Shown: positions 23,278-36,112, numbered from the stretch's first letter. The stretch is DNA of 64,000 nt from Centrapalus pauciflorus (GCA_020465985.1 JAANYP010000163.1:22646-86645), one strand, 5' to 3'. Notes: generated from the letters alone by a model not told the origin. Translations and numbers: made by a program.

Positions 23278-25316
23278 ATCTGCACACAAATCAATCACTT
23301 AAGTTGTTAGAAATTAATTTTGGAAAAATTGAAGTTATTCGAACTTGTTTAAATTTGAAATTGATTAAGTCCGAATTTGAACATCTTCGAACTTACTTAA
23401 ATTCGAGAATATAAGTCCTTCGAACTTACTTAAGTTCGAACAGTCTTTTGACCATCGAACTTATTTAAGTTCGAGAATCCTATTCAAACATGTCTGTCTT
23501 CGAACTTATAGATATTTTTGACAAGTTCGAACATGAGGAACTAGTTCGAAGCCTGTTAGAACAAGTTCGAAGTCGGCTTTTTGAACTTCAAAACCTTGAT
23601 TTAAACCTTTTTAGACTGAATTAATTGATGAATCTAGTCCTACTAGGTTCTAATCTGGTTTATTGAGGTTTATTTCAAGTATTTTAACCCGATACTTCGT
23701 GATTTGAACCACCTAATATTTGGTTAATTTAAAAACCCAAATTTGATGATTTTGGCCATAAAGTTATTCTAAAACATTACTTACTCAGTGTTTTGTGTTA
23801 CACAACAACTAAATCTAAGTATATGTTCGAGAGTATGAATGAATCTTCGTGGAACAGTTCACAAAGTCGAAAGGACGACAAGTTCGAGAAATCGCTGAAC
23901 AAGTTCGAGATCGCCTGATAAGTTCGAGAGAAGAAGTTCGAATGTAGGTGCATTAAATGAACACTGTTGACCAATTTATATCCAAACTACTTCGAACTTA
24001 TATTAAGTTTGAACTTCCAGTAAGTTCGAATGTGACTTCGAACTTAGCTGATGTTCGAACTTGATTGAAAATTTTGATAATTCTTGAATAAAATCTAACT
24101 TTTTCAACTTTTTCATTTGACGAATTTTTTTTTCAACTTTGCGAGACATTTACACTAAGCAATAGATTATCACGCAATTTTATTTTTCCAACTAAAAATG
24201 CATCCTAGTAACTTTGACATCATTCCTATTAAAAATAAAATACAATAAGATAACCTATACTGAAATAAATTAAAATTAAGTAAAAATTAAATAAAGTAAA
24301 ATTAAATTTAACTGAAAGTTAATTTAAGGATGAAAATATACTAACAAAATATTTTTGCGAGATAGTCAAAGAAAGTTCAATCAGGTAGCGGTGTCAAACG
24401 CACTTTCAGTATTTCATTTTCACACTTAGGAATTTTTTATTCCTTTTTATTGTTTGTCGTGACATACATTCCAAGTCGATTGTCGGTATGTTTTTCCATT
24501 TAAACATTCAACACTTGGAATTTCCTTTGGCCTTTTTATTTATCAAGAAATTACCTTACGTGTCTCATACTTAGACATACTTCTATGATCAAGGCAGACA
24601 CACAATGACTATGACTTTTCGGTATTTACAAATTATCTTTAAAAGGCAAACGTCGGACACAGGTCTGTATTTACACACAACAAAGTGTCTTAATTTGTCT
24701 TATAGTTATTCTCATGTTAGCAAGACAGCAGTGACAGGTCTGTACTTATGTACAACAAAGCGACTTATCTTGCTAGTTCAAGTGAAAACAGCGGTGACAA
24801 GTCTGTACTTACGTACAACAAAGCGACTTGTTTTGACTTCCCTTTTTTTACAAAACTTTTTCTTTCTTTGATTAAGATGTATTTTGATGAAGCTATACAT
24901 CGACCAGATAAATTTGCATACCTCATTCATAGTCATTGTCTGTATGTATCTAACATAGAAATTAAGACTTTTTGGTCATACATCTAAGTTAGTTACACAT
25001 TAGACATTTTCTTGATTATTTTATTAGCTTTACGGAAATTCTTCATGTCTTATGCCTACCAACATATCAGACAAGAAAATGTATATCACTTAGATTTTAT
25101 GGTGCATTATGTGTGAAAGTTTAACACTTAGAGTTTGTTAGACTGTGCTACTTTTTGCCACTTTGAACCTATGACTCTAAGACTTATCTCATTATTCAAT
25201 ATTCTCCTTTTTTGAAATTTTTATGGTTTTCTCTCTTTTTTCTTTTGTTTTTTATTTTTTCAGTAAAATAAACTAACAACTACAAAAAGAAAGAAAAGAA
25301 GTCTACTAAGGTCAAG
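23278..25316 (-). repeat. copia spacer between pol and third ORF, with AAGTTCGAA array
   Basis: About 2 kb without coding potential. 23330-24070 holds many copies of TTCGAACTT and AAGTTCGAA, often joined as a palindrome. The same motif recurs in the copia leader (33560-33930) and 3' LTR (20025-20165). 24080-25300 is AT-rich with no other feature except the tandem repeat noted separately. Confidence 0.65.
24645..24835. repeat. short tandem repeat, about 2.5 units
   Basis: Three related blocks built on CAGGTCTGTATTTAC, CAGGTCTGTACTTATG and CAAGTCTGTACTTACG, each followed by ACAACAAAG and a GACTT or GTCTT, spaced about 75 and 63 bp apart. They lie in the copia spacer and no function is suggested. 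Confidence 0.6.
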
Positions 25317-26850
25317 TTACTCCGGATTACGCATGCCATTTAGTTGAACTAACAATTCAAGGCGTGACCTATCAAATGCTTTTGTGAAAAGATCCGCATT
25401 ATTGTCTTCTATGGGAACTTTTACCAGTTTATCAAGTTCTTCTCAGCACAATCACTTATAAAATGATGTCTTATATCTATGTGCTTAGTCTTACTGTGTT
25501 TAACTGGATTATTTGTTATGGCAATAGTAGATTGATTGTCTATCCTAATGGGAGTATGAGTATAAGTCAAACCGTAATCCCACAATTGTTGTTGAATCCA
25601 CAGAACCTGTGAACAGCAACTACCAGCAGCTACATACCCGGCCTCACCCATTGATACGACTACTGAAGTTTGTTTCTTGCATTGCCAGGATACAAGCCTC
25701 CCTCCAAGGAACTGACAACCTCCAGTCGTTGATTTTCTGTTTAAGCTACATCCTCCATAGTCTGAATCCGTGTACGCCTCCAATTCCAGATCTCCATCAG
25801 CATGATACCAAAGTCCCGGCTTCGGTTTCGACTTCAGGTATCTCAGAATCCGCTTCACGGCTTTCATATGCATTTCCTTCGGATTAGCTTGAAACCTGGC
25901 ACAAATACACACAGCAAACATTATATCAGGTTAAGAAGCAGTTAAATACATAAGTGACCTGATCAGTATCACTGTCTGTACCCGGTCCGAGATTATGATT
26001 CACTTGAATTGGAGTACTAAAATGCGCGGTAAGCTTTGTTCCTTCCATCCCGAAGCGCTCTAAAATGTCGTAGACATACTTCGTCTGATGGATAAACATT
26101 CCTTCTTTCCTTTGTACAACTAGTAAACCGAGAAAGAAGTTCAGCTCTCCCATAGCACTCATCTGAAACTTCGACTTCATAACCTTTTCAAAATCCTTGC
26201 ACATTTGCTCGTTTGACGACCCGAAGATGATGTCGTCCACGTACACTTGTACCAGTATAAAGTCTTCTCCATTCCTTTTAACGAATAGTGTACAATCAAT
26301 CTCCCTTTCTCAAACCCATTGTCTAAGAGATGAGTTGACAGTGTCTCATACCAAGCCCTCGGTGCCTGATACAATCCATACAAAGCCTTATCAAGTCGAT
26401 ATACTCTGTCGGGATATTTGGGATCAGTAAACCCTGGCGGTTGTTCGACATACACCAACTCCTTCACCTTGCCGTACAAGAATGCACTCTTGACGTCGAG
26501 TTGATATACCTTAAACCCTTTGAAGGACATGAAAGCCAGAAATAATCAAATCATCTCAAGCCTCACCACTGGTGCAAACACTTCGTTATAGTCTATCCCC
26601 TCTTCCTGGTTGGACCCTTTTACCATAAGTCTTGCCTTGTTACGAGTAACTATGCCCCGATCATCCCGTTTGCACTTAAAGACCCATTTGGTCCCTATTG
26701 CAACTTCTCCTCAAGGCAACGACACTAACTCCCACACTTCAAGCTTTCTGAACTGTGACAGTTCCTCTTGCATAGCTTCAGCCCAAGAATCGTCTTTCAG
26801 AGCCATTTGCACATTTTTGGCTCTACTTGTGAGATGAAGCATGAGTATAA
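25317..26850 (-). pseudogene. copia reverse transcriptase and RNase H
   Basis: Copies element RNA into DNA and removes the RNA. From 26830 downward: MALKDDSWAEAMQEELSQF, GTKWVFKCKRDD, VYQLDVKSAFLYGKVKE, VYRLDKALYGLYQAPRAWY, then a frame change near 26.3 kb and VYVDDIIFGS with an intact YVDD. RNase H starts near 25.92 kb with RILRYLKSKPKPGLWY, YTDSDYGGCSLNRKSTTGG and WQCKKQTSVVVSMGEAGY, where a catalytic Glu region is altered. It ends with NADLFTKAFD after another one-base shift, closing at the TAA at 25317-25319. Stops and frameshifts make it inactive. Confidence 0.85.
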
Positions 26851-27975
26851 ACACGTGTGAAACGCCTCGGAGTCGTTGATCATCGATAGCAGCACTTCGT
26901 TATTATTCACACTACTCCTAGTTCTCACACCGGCATGTGGATTCCCTATGATACCCTCAATTGAATGATCCTTATTTATTCTCGATGTTTCAATCTCATC
27001 GGCCTGAAGATTATCTCCCAAATTCGATCTTATTTCACCTACTGGGGGTATGACTTCAGACAGAGTAACTTCTTCCTCATGATCACTATCTTCGGAGGTA
27101 GAATCACTTGTCTGATTCTCATTCGTAGGTAATTCAGGTTCATTATCTGCTGGAGACCCATCTTTCTGTCATTGTAGTCTCAGATGTTGATGGAATGCTT
27201 GATCTAGGAAAACCTCTACAGTCGTCATTGAGATCTAATGATGAGAAGTCATTTTCCATAGTACCTGCATTTCTACTAAACGGTATGTTAAATGATTCAA
27301 ACACAGAGTCATAATCAAATAACCATTCAGGACCAGTTAGGGTTCATGTGAATAACTTGTTACGTCAATGTTAAACACAATTTCAACCATACCATTTGTT
27401 TTGTTAAAACCCTCTTGTTTGGTGAATTAGGAACATAACCTAGGAAGTATCCTTCGTCAGCCTTTTCACCAAACTTTGATTGATTTTTTGATTTCAATAA
27501 AGTACACGGTACCCCAAACAGTTCAAAGCCAGTCAAATTTGGTGGTCTTTTATTCAGAACTTCATAACAGGTTTTGTTTAGTGATTTTACAGTAAGGACC
27601 CGGTTTAAAACATGACACGCGATATTCACCGCCTCCCCCAAAACATGGTAGGAAGCTTTGAATCCGAGAGCATGATCCTTGCTGCCTCAATGAAAGTCCT
27701 GTTCTTACGTTCTGCCATCCCATTTTGTTGTGGCTCATAAGGTGCACTAAATTGATGCACTATGCCTTTAGTAAGGCAATATACACCAATAACTGCATTT
27801 TTAAACTCTGTTCCGTTATCACTCCTGATACGTTTTACCCTTGTCCCATATGAGTTCTCGACTTGGTCTAAGAACCTAATCAGCGTGCCTGCTGTTTCGT
27901 CCTTTGTACCTAAAAAGAAAACCCAAGAGAAACGTGAGTAATCATTAGTAATAACTAAACAAAACCAACTACCAC
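26851..27975 (-). pseudogene. copia integrase and linker to RT
   Basis: Inserts the DNA copy into the genome. From 27975 downward, the catalytic triad is visible: TNDYSRFSWVFFLG (Asp), IRSDNGTEF (Asp) and PQQNGMAERKNRT (Glu). A one-base loss in a G run near 27.64 kb shifts the frame, after which EAVNIACHVLNRV and GFELFGVPCTLLKSKNQSKFG continue, ending FLGYVPNSPNKR. Below about 27.40 kb the linker toward RT is acidic and poorly conserved. The zinc-binding part is in the adjoining 27976-28653 segment. Confidence 0.8.
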
Positions 27976-28653
27976 CTATGCTCCTTTTGTTGATTGGACC
28001 GAAAAAGATCCATATGCAGCAAATCGAAGGTGGAAGCGATCGAGTTTTTGAGTCTTGGACTTGTGTGACTTATTATGTTGTTTTCCCTTTTTGCACGGTA
28101 CACACTTGTCTTCGAATTGAAAACTCTTAAGAGGAACACCTTGCACCAGGCCATTTTTCGTGATGTAGTTCATCTTCCTTAGGTGCAAGTGTGCCATGCG
28201 TCTGTGCCACAGTAGAGATTCGGATTCTGAAGCTTTAGATAGTAGACAAATTGTTCCCATCGATGGGTCTGATACATTCATATCCATCATGTACAGATCG
28301 TTCACCCTTGGGGCTCTCATCATGATCCACTCTTTAGGTATCTTGAATCCCGGCTTCAGCACTAACGCCTCATGTTCAGTAAAGATAACTGAATTCTTCT
28401 TATCACAGATCTGAGATACACTAATGAGATTGTGATCAAGTTTATCGACATGGTAAACTTGATCAAGTGTGATTGTCCCATTAGTGACTACTCCTATTCC
28501 AGTGAGATTTCCTCCCTTGTTCCCAGCAAATGATACAAAACTCTTGTTCCCTCCCTTGAAGTCTGTCAGTAGACTCCTTTCCCCTGTCATGTGACGAGAG
28601 CAACCACTGTCGACGAACCACTTGTTGTTAAGACCTGTAGTTAGCTCCTGCAC
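27976..28653 (-). pseudogene. copia protease and pre-integrase zinc domain
   Basis: An open frame of 225 codons on the minus strand. Protease is marked by NNKWFVDSGCSRHMTGERS (DSG active site) near the start, then VYHVDKLDHNLISVSQICD. The zinc-binding pre-integrase region has LLWHRRMAHLHLRKM and CVPCKKGKQ (two His, two Cys). The DSG is intact. Upstream, CTAAC, a T-rich run and TGCAG resemble a 3' splice site (28648-28680). The frame then shifts into integrase around 28.02 kb. Confidence 0.8.
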
Positions 28654-28766
28654 ATGAAAGAAAATAAGTTAGTTATCACGGGGAACCCAAGCCATGACTG
28701 ACTTGGTAATACCATTCTCATCCACTGTAGTAGCGCTATTTGGTACATTCGTTCCTTAAACCTTCT

Positions 28767-30676
28767 GATTTCATAATGGTTTTTATTTATTTGAGTTTAA
28801 TTTTGGGTTTTAGCATGATTAGTGAGTAGTTTTCTTGTTCACCCGCTTGGGATGATAGATTCTATGTATTAATTGGTAAATTATTGGATTGATTGATGGA
28901 TTTTGGTTTATATTTATTGGATTCTTGATTATTAAAAATCAGATTTTTATTAATCTTTTAGCATTGTTTTGCGATAATAAAGTGTTAATTAAATCTGCGT
29001 TTTAAAAAGAAAGATGCTTTAAATGAAAAATTAGTAGTCAATTATCTCTTCTAGGCATTGTGTTGTGACAATGATTTGATAGTTGATTGTTAATCTAGAA
29101 TTTTATGCGTTTGTTGGTTCTTATGCATTGTGTTGCGATAATAGGGTTGACAAATCATAAAGTTTGATTTTTAAAGTGACAAAGTTAATTTGTTGGATTT
29201 CGGTGTTAATCGATTATCTTTAGGCATTGTGTTGCGATTATAAGATTTATTTGTTAATATTGGAGTTTTGATGAGTTGCTTTGTTTTCATCACATGGTTA
29301 TCAAGATTAAATATTTTAACTTGAAGTAATTAAATAATTGGTAAATTAAACCAAATCCGAGCTTAATTGAATTTATAATTGGTAATCAACCAATTTGTCT
29401 TTAGTCAGTCAATTCAATCCATCGCCAATTAATTATAGCTTTCTAATTCCAAGTGGGTGACGCTTTCATAATATAAGAGTTTCGTGAAGTTTAATTTATT
29501 ATAGATCTTTACTTAAGTTGCATCTGATTTGATTTTGCTCTCGTTAGTTGTTTCGCTTTATTTAGTTGTCATTAGTTGTTTGAGTTCGTAGTTAAGTTTA
29601 AATAGTGTTTGCCGGAATTAGTTTTTATTTAATTTGAAAAATCCAAAAAATATTAGTTTAACTTTTTATTCTTGTGAACTTAGTTCGCTTCAGTTATTCG
29701 GTTAATTAATTTTAATTATTTCCTTTAGTTGATAACTTCCTCAAAACGTCTAAAATAGCTAAATATTGGTTTAGGTTGTGGTATTTGAGTCTCCGATCTT
29801 TATTCCGTTCCCTGAGTTCGATAAATCCTGGGTGATTCTTAAAGCTATATTGCACACGATTGGTACACTGCCAGTTGTGTAATTTATACTTTGGGTTCAT
29901 TTAGACATTAAAACCTGAGGTGTGTTTTGCACGCGTCAAGTAGAAATTGAATCCAAAACTCGAACCGAATGCTTGTAATCCAAGAAATTCGAAACCTTTA
30001 GCTAAACTATGATTAAATTACGTGAAAGATGAAAGAAAGCTCTGAAATCGCCTAGGTCGTGTCTGAAACGCCCAAATTGACGCTGGAATCGCCCCGAATG
30101 CTTATAAAATCGAAGAAGAATGAAACTTTTGGCTACAAATATGATTAATTACGCCAAACTACTGAAAACCGAGAGGGAGATCACTAAGATACGTCTGAAA
30201 TTCGCAAAAATCCCATTCTCCATCGCCTCTGCCGCATGCTAGGTTTTAAAAACGAATTTTGGGTTGGGCCCGACACGCGGGTACGTGGCTTTAACCTAGT
30301 GTACGCCCCTGCGTGGGCAAGTTACGTGGGTGCGTGGAATGCTCTGACTGAAAATGGACACGCGGGCGCGTGGGATGTTCTACACGGGTGCGTGGATGCT
30401 CAACTGGACTTAGCCACACAGGTGCGTGGAGAGTCTTACGCGGGCGTGTAGAGTCACTTTTCGCCAAATCCTTGCTTTTGATCACGGGAGATGGCTGGAT
30501 CATAAGTCTCGTCATTTTAGCCATGATTTCCGTTCCCATGTTGATTTAATGGCTTCTGACCTGCGGAAAACACATATTAATGAAATGAGTATCTTTTTTA
30601 CGCATTTCGGTTTGAAAACCACATAAATTGGAGATAAAATGATATCAAAAACATGTATAATTTTGCACATATCATC
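28767..30676. mobile_element. Athila-type LTR pieces in inverted arrangement, inserted in the copia element
   Basis: Copia coding sequence stops near 28.76 kb and resumes near 30.69 kb. The left part (28767-29938) reads as the 3' half of an Athila-type LTR on the plus strand: repeated GGCATTGTGTTGCGA, a CGTTCCCTGAGTTCGAT zone and a terminal GCACGCGTCA then AGT. The right part (30676 back to about 29942) reads on the minus strand as an LTR 5' half starting TGATATGTGCAAAATTATAC, with repeated ACGCGGGCGCGTGG motifs. The two halves point toward each other. No target duplication was found; boundaries are approximate. Confidence 0.45.
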
Positions 30677-30693
30677 CACATACTTGAACTCTT

Positions 30694-33493
30694 TCAGATA
30701 CCCATCTCTCCTTTCAGGTGACTTGGGTCTTGATTGAGAACTTGTTGTGGTGCTGAGTGATTAACATTCACTCTTGGCCTTTGGGCTGTCATTTGCGGTT
30801 GAGCCCTAGAATAATTTCTATTATAGTGCATTTCATTATTATATCCCTGGGCTCTACCTGGTGTCTGTTGTCTGTTAGGGGTATGTGACCTAACTGGAGT
30901 GTAAGTCCTCCTAGGTGTTGTACTCCTATAGACTTGTTGTGGTCCTGACCTCGATTGATTAGGGACTCTATTCGGTGAATTAGTCCTAATCACTTCATTT
31001 GGAGTGACCGACACTGGTATTTGTTTAGCAGCTACCCTCGGTGTTGCATTCAAGTTTTTCTCTGTATGTTGAGAACTACTTGTACTTGCAATATTAGGTA
31101 CTGGCTTTAAGGTTGGTTGGTCTGGCTTCCCTACAGTAGGTCTAGACTCTGGTTTGGAAGGTGCAGACTCTACTTTCTTATAAGGACAGCTAGACGCAAC
31201 GTGTCCTTTCTCATGACATCTAAAGCATGGCATCTTATCAATCAGCTTCTTATAAGTACCCTTTGATTTAGGTGTCTTACTAGTGTCATTTTCTTTCGAT
31301 TCAACTACAGTGTTTACACCCTCTTGCTGATTAGCCCTTACAGTTTTAGCTTCTGCTAATTTAGTGTCACTAGTAGACTGCACAAACTTGACTTTCTTAA
31401 TCTTAGGGGTTGTGGTAGAAAGCTTAGTTGAATTTTCCTTTTCAGATTCAATTACAGTTGCTACCTCTGATTCAATCGTTTCAGTGGTTTTATCCTGAGG
31501 TTGAGGCACATAGTTGTTGTTGAACGTTGAAGGACTCTCCTGATAACCTAGGCCTACTGGTTTCTTAGACTGCCTATGAGCTTCTAAGATTTTTCCTAGA
31601 TTTAGGGATCAGTTCCTAAACTTTTCAAGCTTTCTATTTGCCTCTGCAACCTTAACTCTAGATTCAGCTAGCTCTACATCTTTAAGGGTGAGATCTTTAG
31701 TTAAAGATTCGACATGCTCGTACATGAGTTCTAACCTGACACAATGTTCACTTAACTTGTCTTTTAGAACTATCACATCATGAGCATCTGCTTTTATCTT
31801 GTTCCTTAAATCCTCCTTAATATCTAGAAGACTAGCATTATCAGATTTTAATGATTAGACCTGAGCTGTTAAGGTATTATGTGTCTCTAGTACTAGATTT
31901 AATCTATCATTTAAAGTAGCACTTAAAACACATAAATCATGAAATGTAGATAAGTTTATAGTTACATTTTTGTGGTCCGATTCCACATTGGCCATTTGAG
32001 CTGAAAATTCCAGAATGGTTTGCTCCTCTGACTTTTCCACCAATAAAGGAATTGTTTCTGACTGCTAGGTGTCCTCTGTTTCTTCTTCAGCTCTATCCCC
32101 CCAGGTCTCAGTTACGTCAGCCATAAAGGCTCTGGCATTCGACTTTGGATGAGTGCTCCAATCATATGTGTCATCTAGCTGTCTGTTGGATGACACATTT
32201 GTTAAAGACCAACTATGGCTGCTTGATTCCTAGAACCACTAGATTGCTGTCTTCCATGGTTCTGATTCTGATAATTTTCAACCTTTGGTCTTTGACATTC
32301 TCTGGCAAAGTGTCCCAATCCTTGACAATTGTAGCACTTTACTTTTGACTTGTCGAAACCAACGTTATTGCTTACACTAAGATTCCTTCCCGTCCTCTTC
32401 ATAAATCGCTTTACCCTTTGCGTCACCATGGCCAGTTGCCATTATAGGTCCATCTGTTCCAAGTCGTCGTGATCTACCTGATCATAGTCCTCTTCCCACA
32501 GAGCTGGATCGTTTATTTTTCCTTGAACGCAATTGCCGTAAGCTGCGACAAACGAAGCTAGAATATTTAGATGATCTTCAGCCGATTTTGCGCTCATAGG
32601 CATCTTGGTATAGCCTTGAGAAGTAGACTCTGAATGTTGTGGTTTTTCTTCTGGTTTGGAAAACCCTAGGAACGCCGTATTACTAGAATCCTCTGACTCA
32701 ACTGGTATAGGCTCTTCTCCCGAGAAAAATGTTGTGGCCCCCGTCTGTAGTTCACTAGAGGTTGACGGCTTTGCTTTCCCAAAGTACATTTCCGGATCCT
32801 GTACTTGATCAAACTCACGTTCCTTCTTTTGCAACTTAAAGGTGTAACCCTTAACAGTCCACTGACCTCTTCCAGAGTGAGCATCTCGAATTTGTATTCG
32901 TCATGCTTTATTAGCGCTGTGTACATCTCCCACTTAGCAGGTAAAACATCCAGAAGCTTCTCAATCTTTTCAGTTTCTTGATATTCAACATTGTGATTAT
33001 TAAGTTCAGTCAGTAGATGATAGAATCTAGTAATCGTCTCATCTAGCGTCTCATTCTTCAGTGCCTTGAAGATTGCAAACTGTTGCTTCAGCATTTCTGT
33101 TCTCCCCTTACGTACCCGGGGATTTCCCTCACACCGCTTCTCTAGAGCATCCCAAAGCTATTTAGAAGTCTTGTGATTTCTCAGTGGGTGCAGGATCTCC
33201 AGAGGTAGTGTCATTCTAATAGACGAGAAAGCTCGGTTCTCGGCCTCATAAATTTTGTTGTCGTCGTCTTTCATGTTCTGATACGTCAAGACTTTTAATC
33301 GGCCTTCAAGTTCTTGCGTAGGAGGAATGTATCCCTCGTCAATGCATATCCACATACACATGTTGTTAAATCTTGCAAAGTCAGCAAACCTATCCTTCCA
33401 CCAGTAGTACTCTTCCAACTTCATTAGCTTGGGTGGAGAATTTGTTTTGCCAGCCTCATGGTCCATTTCTAGAAATTTGTGCAAACTCGACAT
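30694..33493 (-). pseudogene. copia Gag, long form with coiled coil and two zinc knuckles
   Basis: Nucleocapsid protein of the copia element. The ATG at 33493 opens MSSLHKFLEMDHEAGKTN, then LEEYYWWKDRFADFARFNN, a stop at 33158-33160, and the capsid-like region MLKQQFAIFKALKNETLDE with ELNNHNVEYQE. A frame change near 32.85 kb follows. The first CCHC knuckle is CYNCQGLGHFAREC (about 32.31 kb). About 31.6-32.05 kb is rich in heptad-like Leu, Glu and Lys, suggesting a coiled coil. The second knuckle, CFRCHEKGHVASSC, is near 31.2 kb, followed by an Arg/Pro/Gln/Ser-rich tail ending at 30694. Several stops make it non-functional. Confidence 0.75.
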
Positions 33494-34135
33494 TCTTTAA
33501 AAACCTTTTGTTTTCAAACTTAAATTACTTAATGTCAAAATGAAGTTAAACTAAATCCTTCAAACTTATCTAAGTTTGAAAAAATTTTAAATCTAAATTC
33601 GTTTTGTAAATTAAATTCGAAATGCTTTAAGTTCGAACTCAACAAGTTCGAGAAACCCTAGATGTTCTGACAAATTCGAACCAAATCAAGTTCGAGAAAC
33701 CCTACGAACTTCTGACAAGTTCTAAACAGCACAACTTCGAATCCCAACTAAGTTCGAATCCCAGCAAGTTCGAAACCTCTGACAACTTCGTATGCTCTGA
33801 CAAGTTCAAAACCAGTTAAATTCGAAGAAACCCTAGAACAACTTCGTGAGGAGCGTATTCTGACAAGTTCGAATAACACTAATACACTCCTTAAGTTCGA
33901 GCGCCGCAAGTTCGAGAAACGGCCAAAAATTTGATTTTTTCAAGATTTCAGATTAAACCAATGTTTTTATTAAAAAAAACTGATTTCGACTGAAAAAATT
34001 GAACTAATATGAATTTTCCACATAACCTTACTTGTAGAACTCTGAAAACTTCGAAAATGGTGATTTATCCAATAAAAACGTCAAGAAACCAAGAAAGTTC
34101 GTCGAAACGCGAAGAACACAAAGAACACTCGAATG
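33494..34135 (-). repeat. copia leader with AAGTTCGAA motif array
   Basis: Untranslated region between primer site and gag. 33560-33930 contains more than a dozen copies of AAGTTCGA or its complement, several as full palindromes, some altered by one base (AAATTCGAA, AACTTCGAA). No ORF of note. Confidence 0.65.
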
Positions 34136-34147
34136 GCTCTGATACCA
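34136..34147 (-). other. primer binding site of the copia element, tRNA-iMet
   Basis: TGGTATCAGAGC on the minus strand, two bases from the LTR end. Perfect match to the initiator tRNA complement. Confidence 0.85.
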
Positions 34148-34149
34148 AT

Positions 34150-34271
34150 TATAAGGTCACCTTTGTCACAGATCTAATCTTGGTGCGACGCCATCCAACG
34201 AGTGTGGAATCCTCGTTAGTGGCTTAACGGATCGATCACACACGGAAACCGGAGACGAACACTATGATAGC
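34150..34271 (-). repeat. copia 5' LTR, inner part (split by insertion)
   Basis: Aligns with 19758-19879 with nine differences, all transitions, several of CpG type. The terminal TG is mutated to TA. It ends at the target duplication ATAGC (34267-34271) where the second gag-only element entered; the LTR continues at 50273. Confidence 0.85.
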
Positions 34272-36098
34272 TGTAACACCCTCCCTGATCCCGGAAATGC
34301 CACGTCAATACAATACACATGTGGCACATCTCAATAGCTCAATTACACATATGTCATAGGATAACTCGGAATCACCATTAATTAAAAACTTTCACATAAT
34401 ATTGTTTACACATCATTCACTGATTAACAATATCCCATAAGACACAAACACTAACATAATTGATGACAAAGGCAGCTGCAATAGTCTTCACATAACGGCT
34501 AGTCGCTGATCAACAAACCCAGCTACTGAACTCTTCACTGAAACCCTGAACACGGAAGACTCGAATACGTAAGCTCGAAAGCTCGTGAGTACTCGAGGGT
34601 TAGACTCTGCACAATAAACACGTAGCATGGGTACACATAGCACATACACACAACACAACTCTATCTCTGTCCCTGGCAATCAGCATCACTATACAGATAT
34701 GAACACACAGCATGAGATCGACGGCCCTGCACACAGAATCACTGAAGGGGGACCCTTCCCCAGCTAACGACCGCGGCCGCGGTGGTTAGCCACAACCCTG
34801 TAGCACGGGCGCGAACCGGCTACAGGCCCTGCCGTGTATACACGCCCCAAGGACTGTTAGGGACAGTCAACCCGCGCGATCACTCATCGCGAATCACCGT
34901 CCGTATGGAACTCATCACGGACCCCTGGACTGGATCTCATCTCATGCACATATATCACATATGTGGGAATAGAATCGTACCTGTGGCTCACATCCCTGTC
35001 TCATTCACAATACACAGTATACACAATATACACATACACGAAGCTAGCTACACAACCATGACTCGGAAAATAGTCCCGCGGTTTAGAAAAGAACTCGGGT
35101 ACTCACCTGGTTAATCCACTAGTCCCGAAGTCTCTGACTCGGCTCGGCTCGCTGACTCGTCCCTGTAATTACACAGATCCCAACTGATTAAACACAGTCC
35201 CGAATGACATTAAACACATAATCACAACACCCCGAACTCTATTCAACCCGACAACCCCACGGAACCGAAACCCGACCAATACCCGAAACCCGACCCGAAA
35301 CTCGACTCAAAGCACTCCCAACAAGACTCTGAATATACACAAAACCCATCCCGAGCAACCCCGAAGGAACCCGACACCATTCCGACCCAAACTCAATTCA
35401 CAAGACTAATTTCGGATTTCTTCTGCAGGCCATTGGTCGCGCCGCGGACCCTCTGGTGGTCGCGCCGCGATACCACGAAACCCCTGTTCTTGACCTGCGA
35501 TTTCAGCCTAAACCCAGAAGCAATACTCCTCAATTTCACGAATTCAGTCACAAATATACACACAAATATACCAACTAACAACCTCTTACAGCTTGGAAAT
35601 CACCTCATACCATTTCACAACACATAACTCAATTTAGAACCCCAATTGAAGGAAGCTTACCTCTTGCAACTCAAGAACACTACACAAAGAGGTGATGAAG
35701 ATGATGAATCAGCTTCAATTTCAGCAGAAGGTTGAGTTTAAGGCTTCACTTTGCTGGAGCTCTTCACACAATTCACACACATACACTTTTTAGGTTTTAA
35801 AAATGGATAAGGGAAAACAAGATAAGCACATATATGTACGTCCCTATCTCAACCGGTCCCGAACCCAATAACCCGAACCCGATACCCCATTTTCACAATT
35901 AATATCCTTTTAACCCATTTAACTCCACGAACCCAAATATATAATTAATCCATTAATATTATAACCCGCAGACGCGTAACCCATAAACCCGACACGTTTA
36001 ATCCACTACTCGGGATCTCACTGGCCCAACATGATAATAATTATCAAAATATCCACTAAAATAAATACACGCAATTATCTCGAAATTGGGATGTTACA
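34272..36098 (-). repeat. 3' LTR of gag-only element 2
   Basis: In minus orientation it starts TGTAACATCCCAATTTCG and ends GGAGGGTGTTACA. It contains a TATA-like TATATGTG (35827-35834), a GC-rich pair of GGTCGCGCCGCG motifs (about 35436-35469) and a palindromic ACCGCGGCCGCGGT (34769-34782). Confidence 0.9.
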
Positions 36099-36112
36099 AA
36101 TCTTCCCCTCTT
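36099..36112 (-). other. polypurine tract of gag-only element 2
   Basis: AAGAGGGGAAGATT on the minus strand abuts the 3' LTR. Upstream TCCGGGGACGGAATC is the usual gypsy pre-LTR motif, also present at 60375-60395. Confidence 0.85.

Noticed and set aside
34782..35114. 110-codon ORF repeated at 38990-39322
   Set aside because: It lies in both LTRs of gag-only element 2, on the strand opposite to the element, with no recognisable domain.
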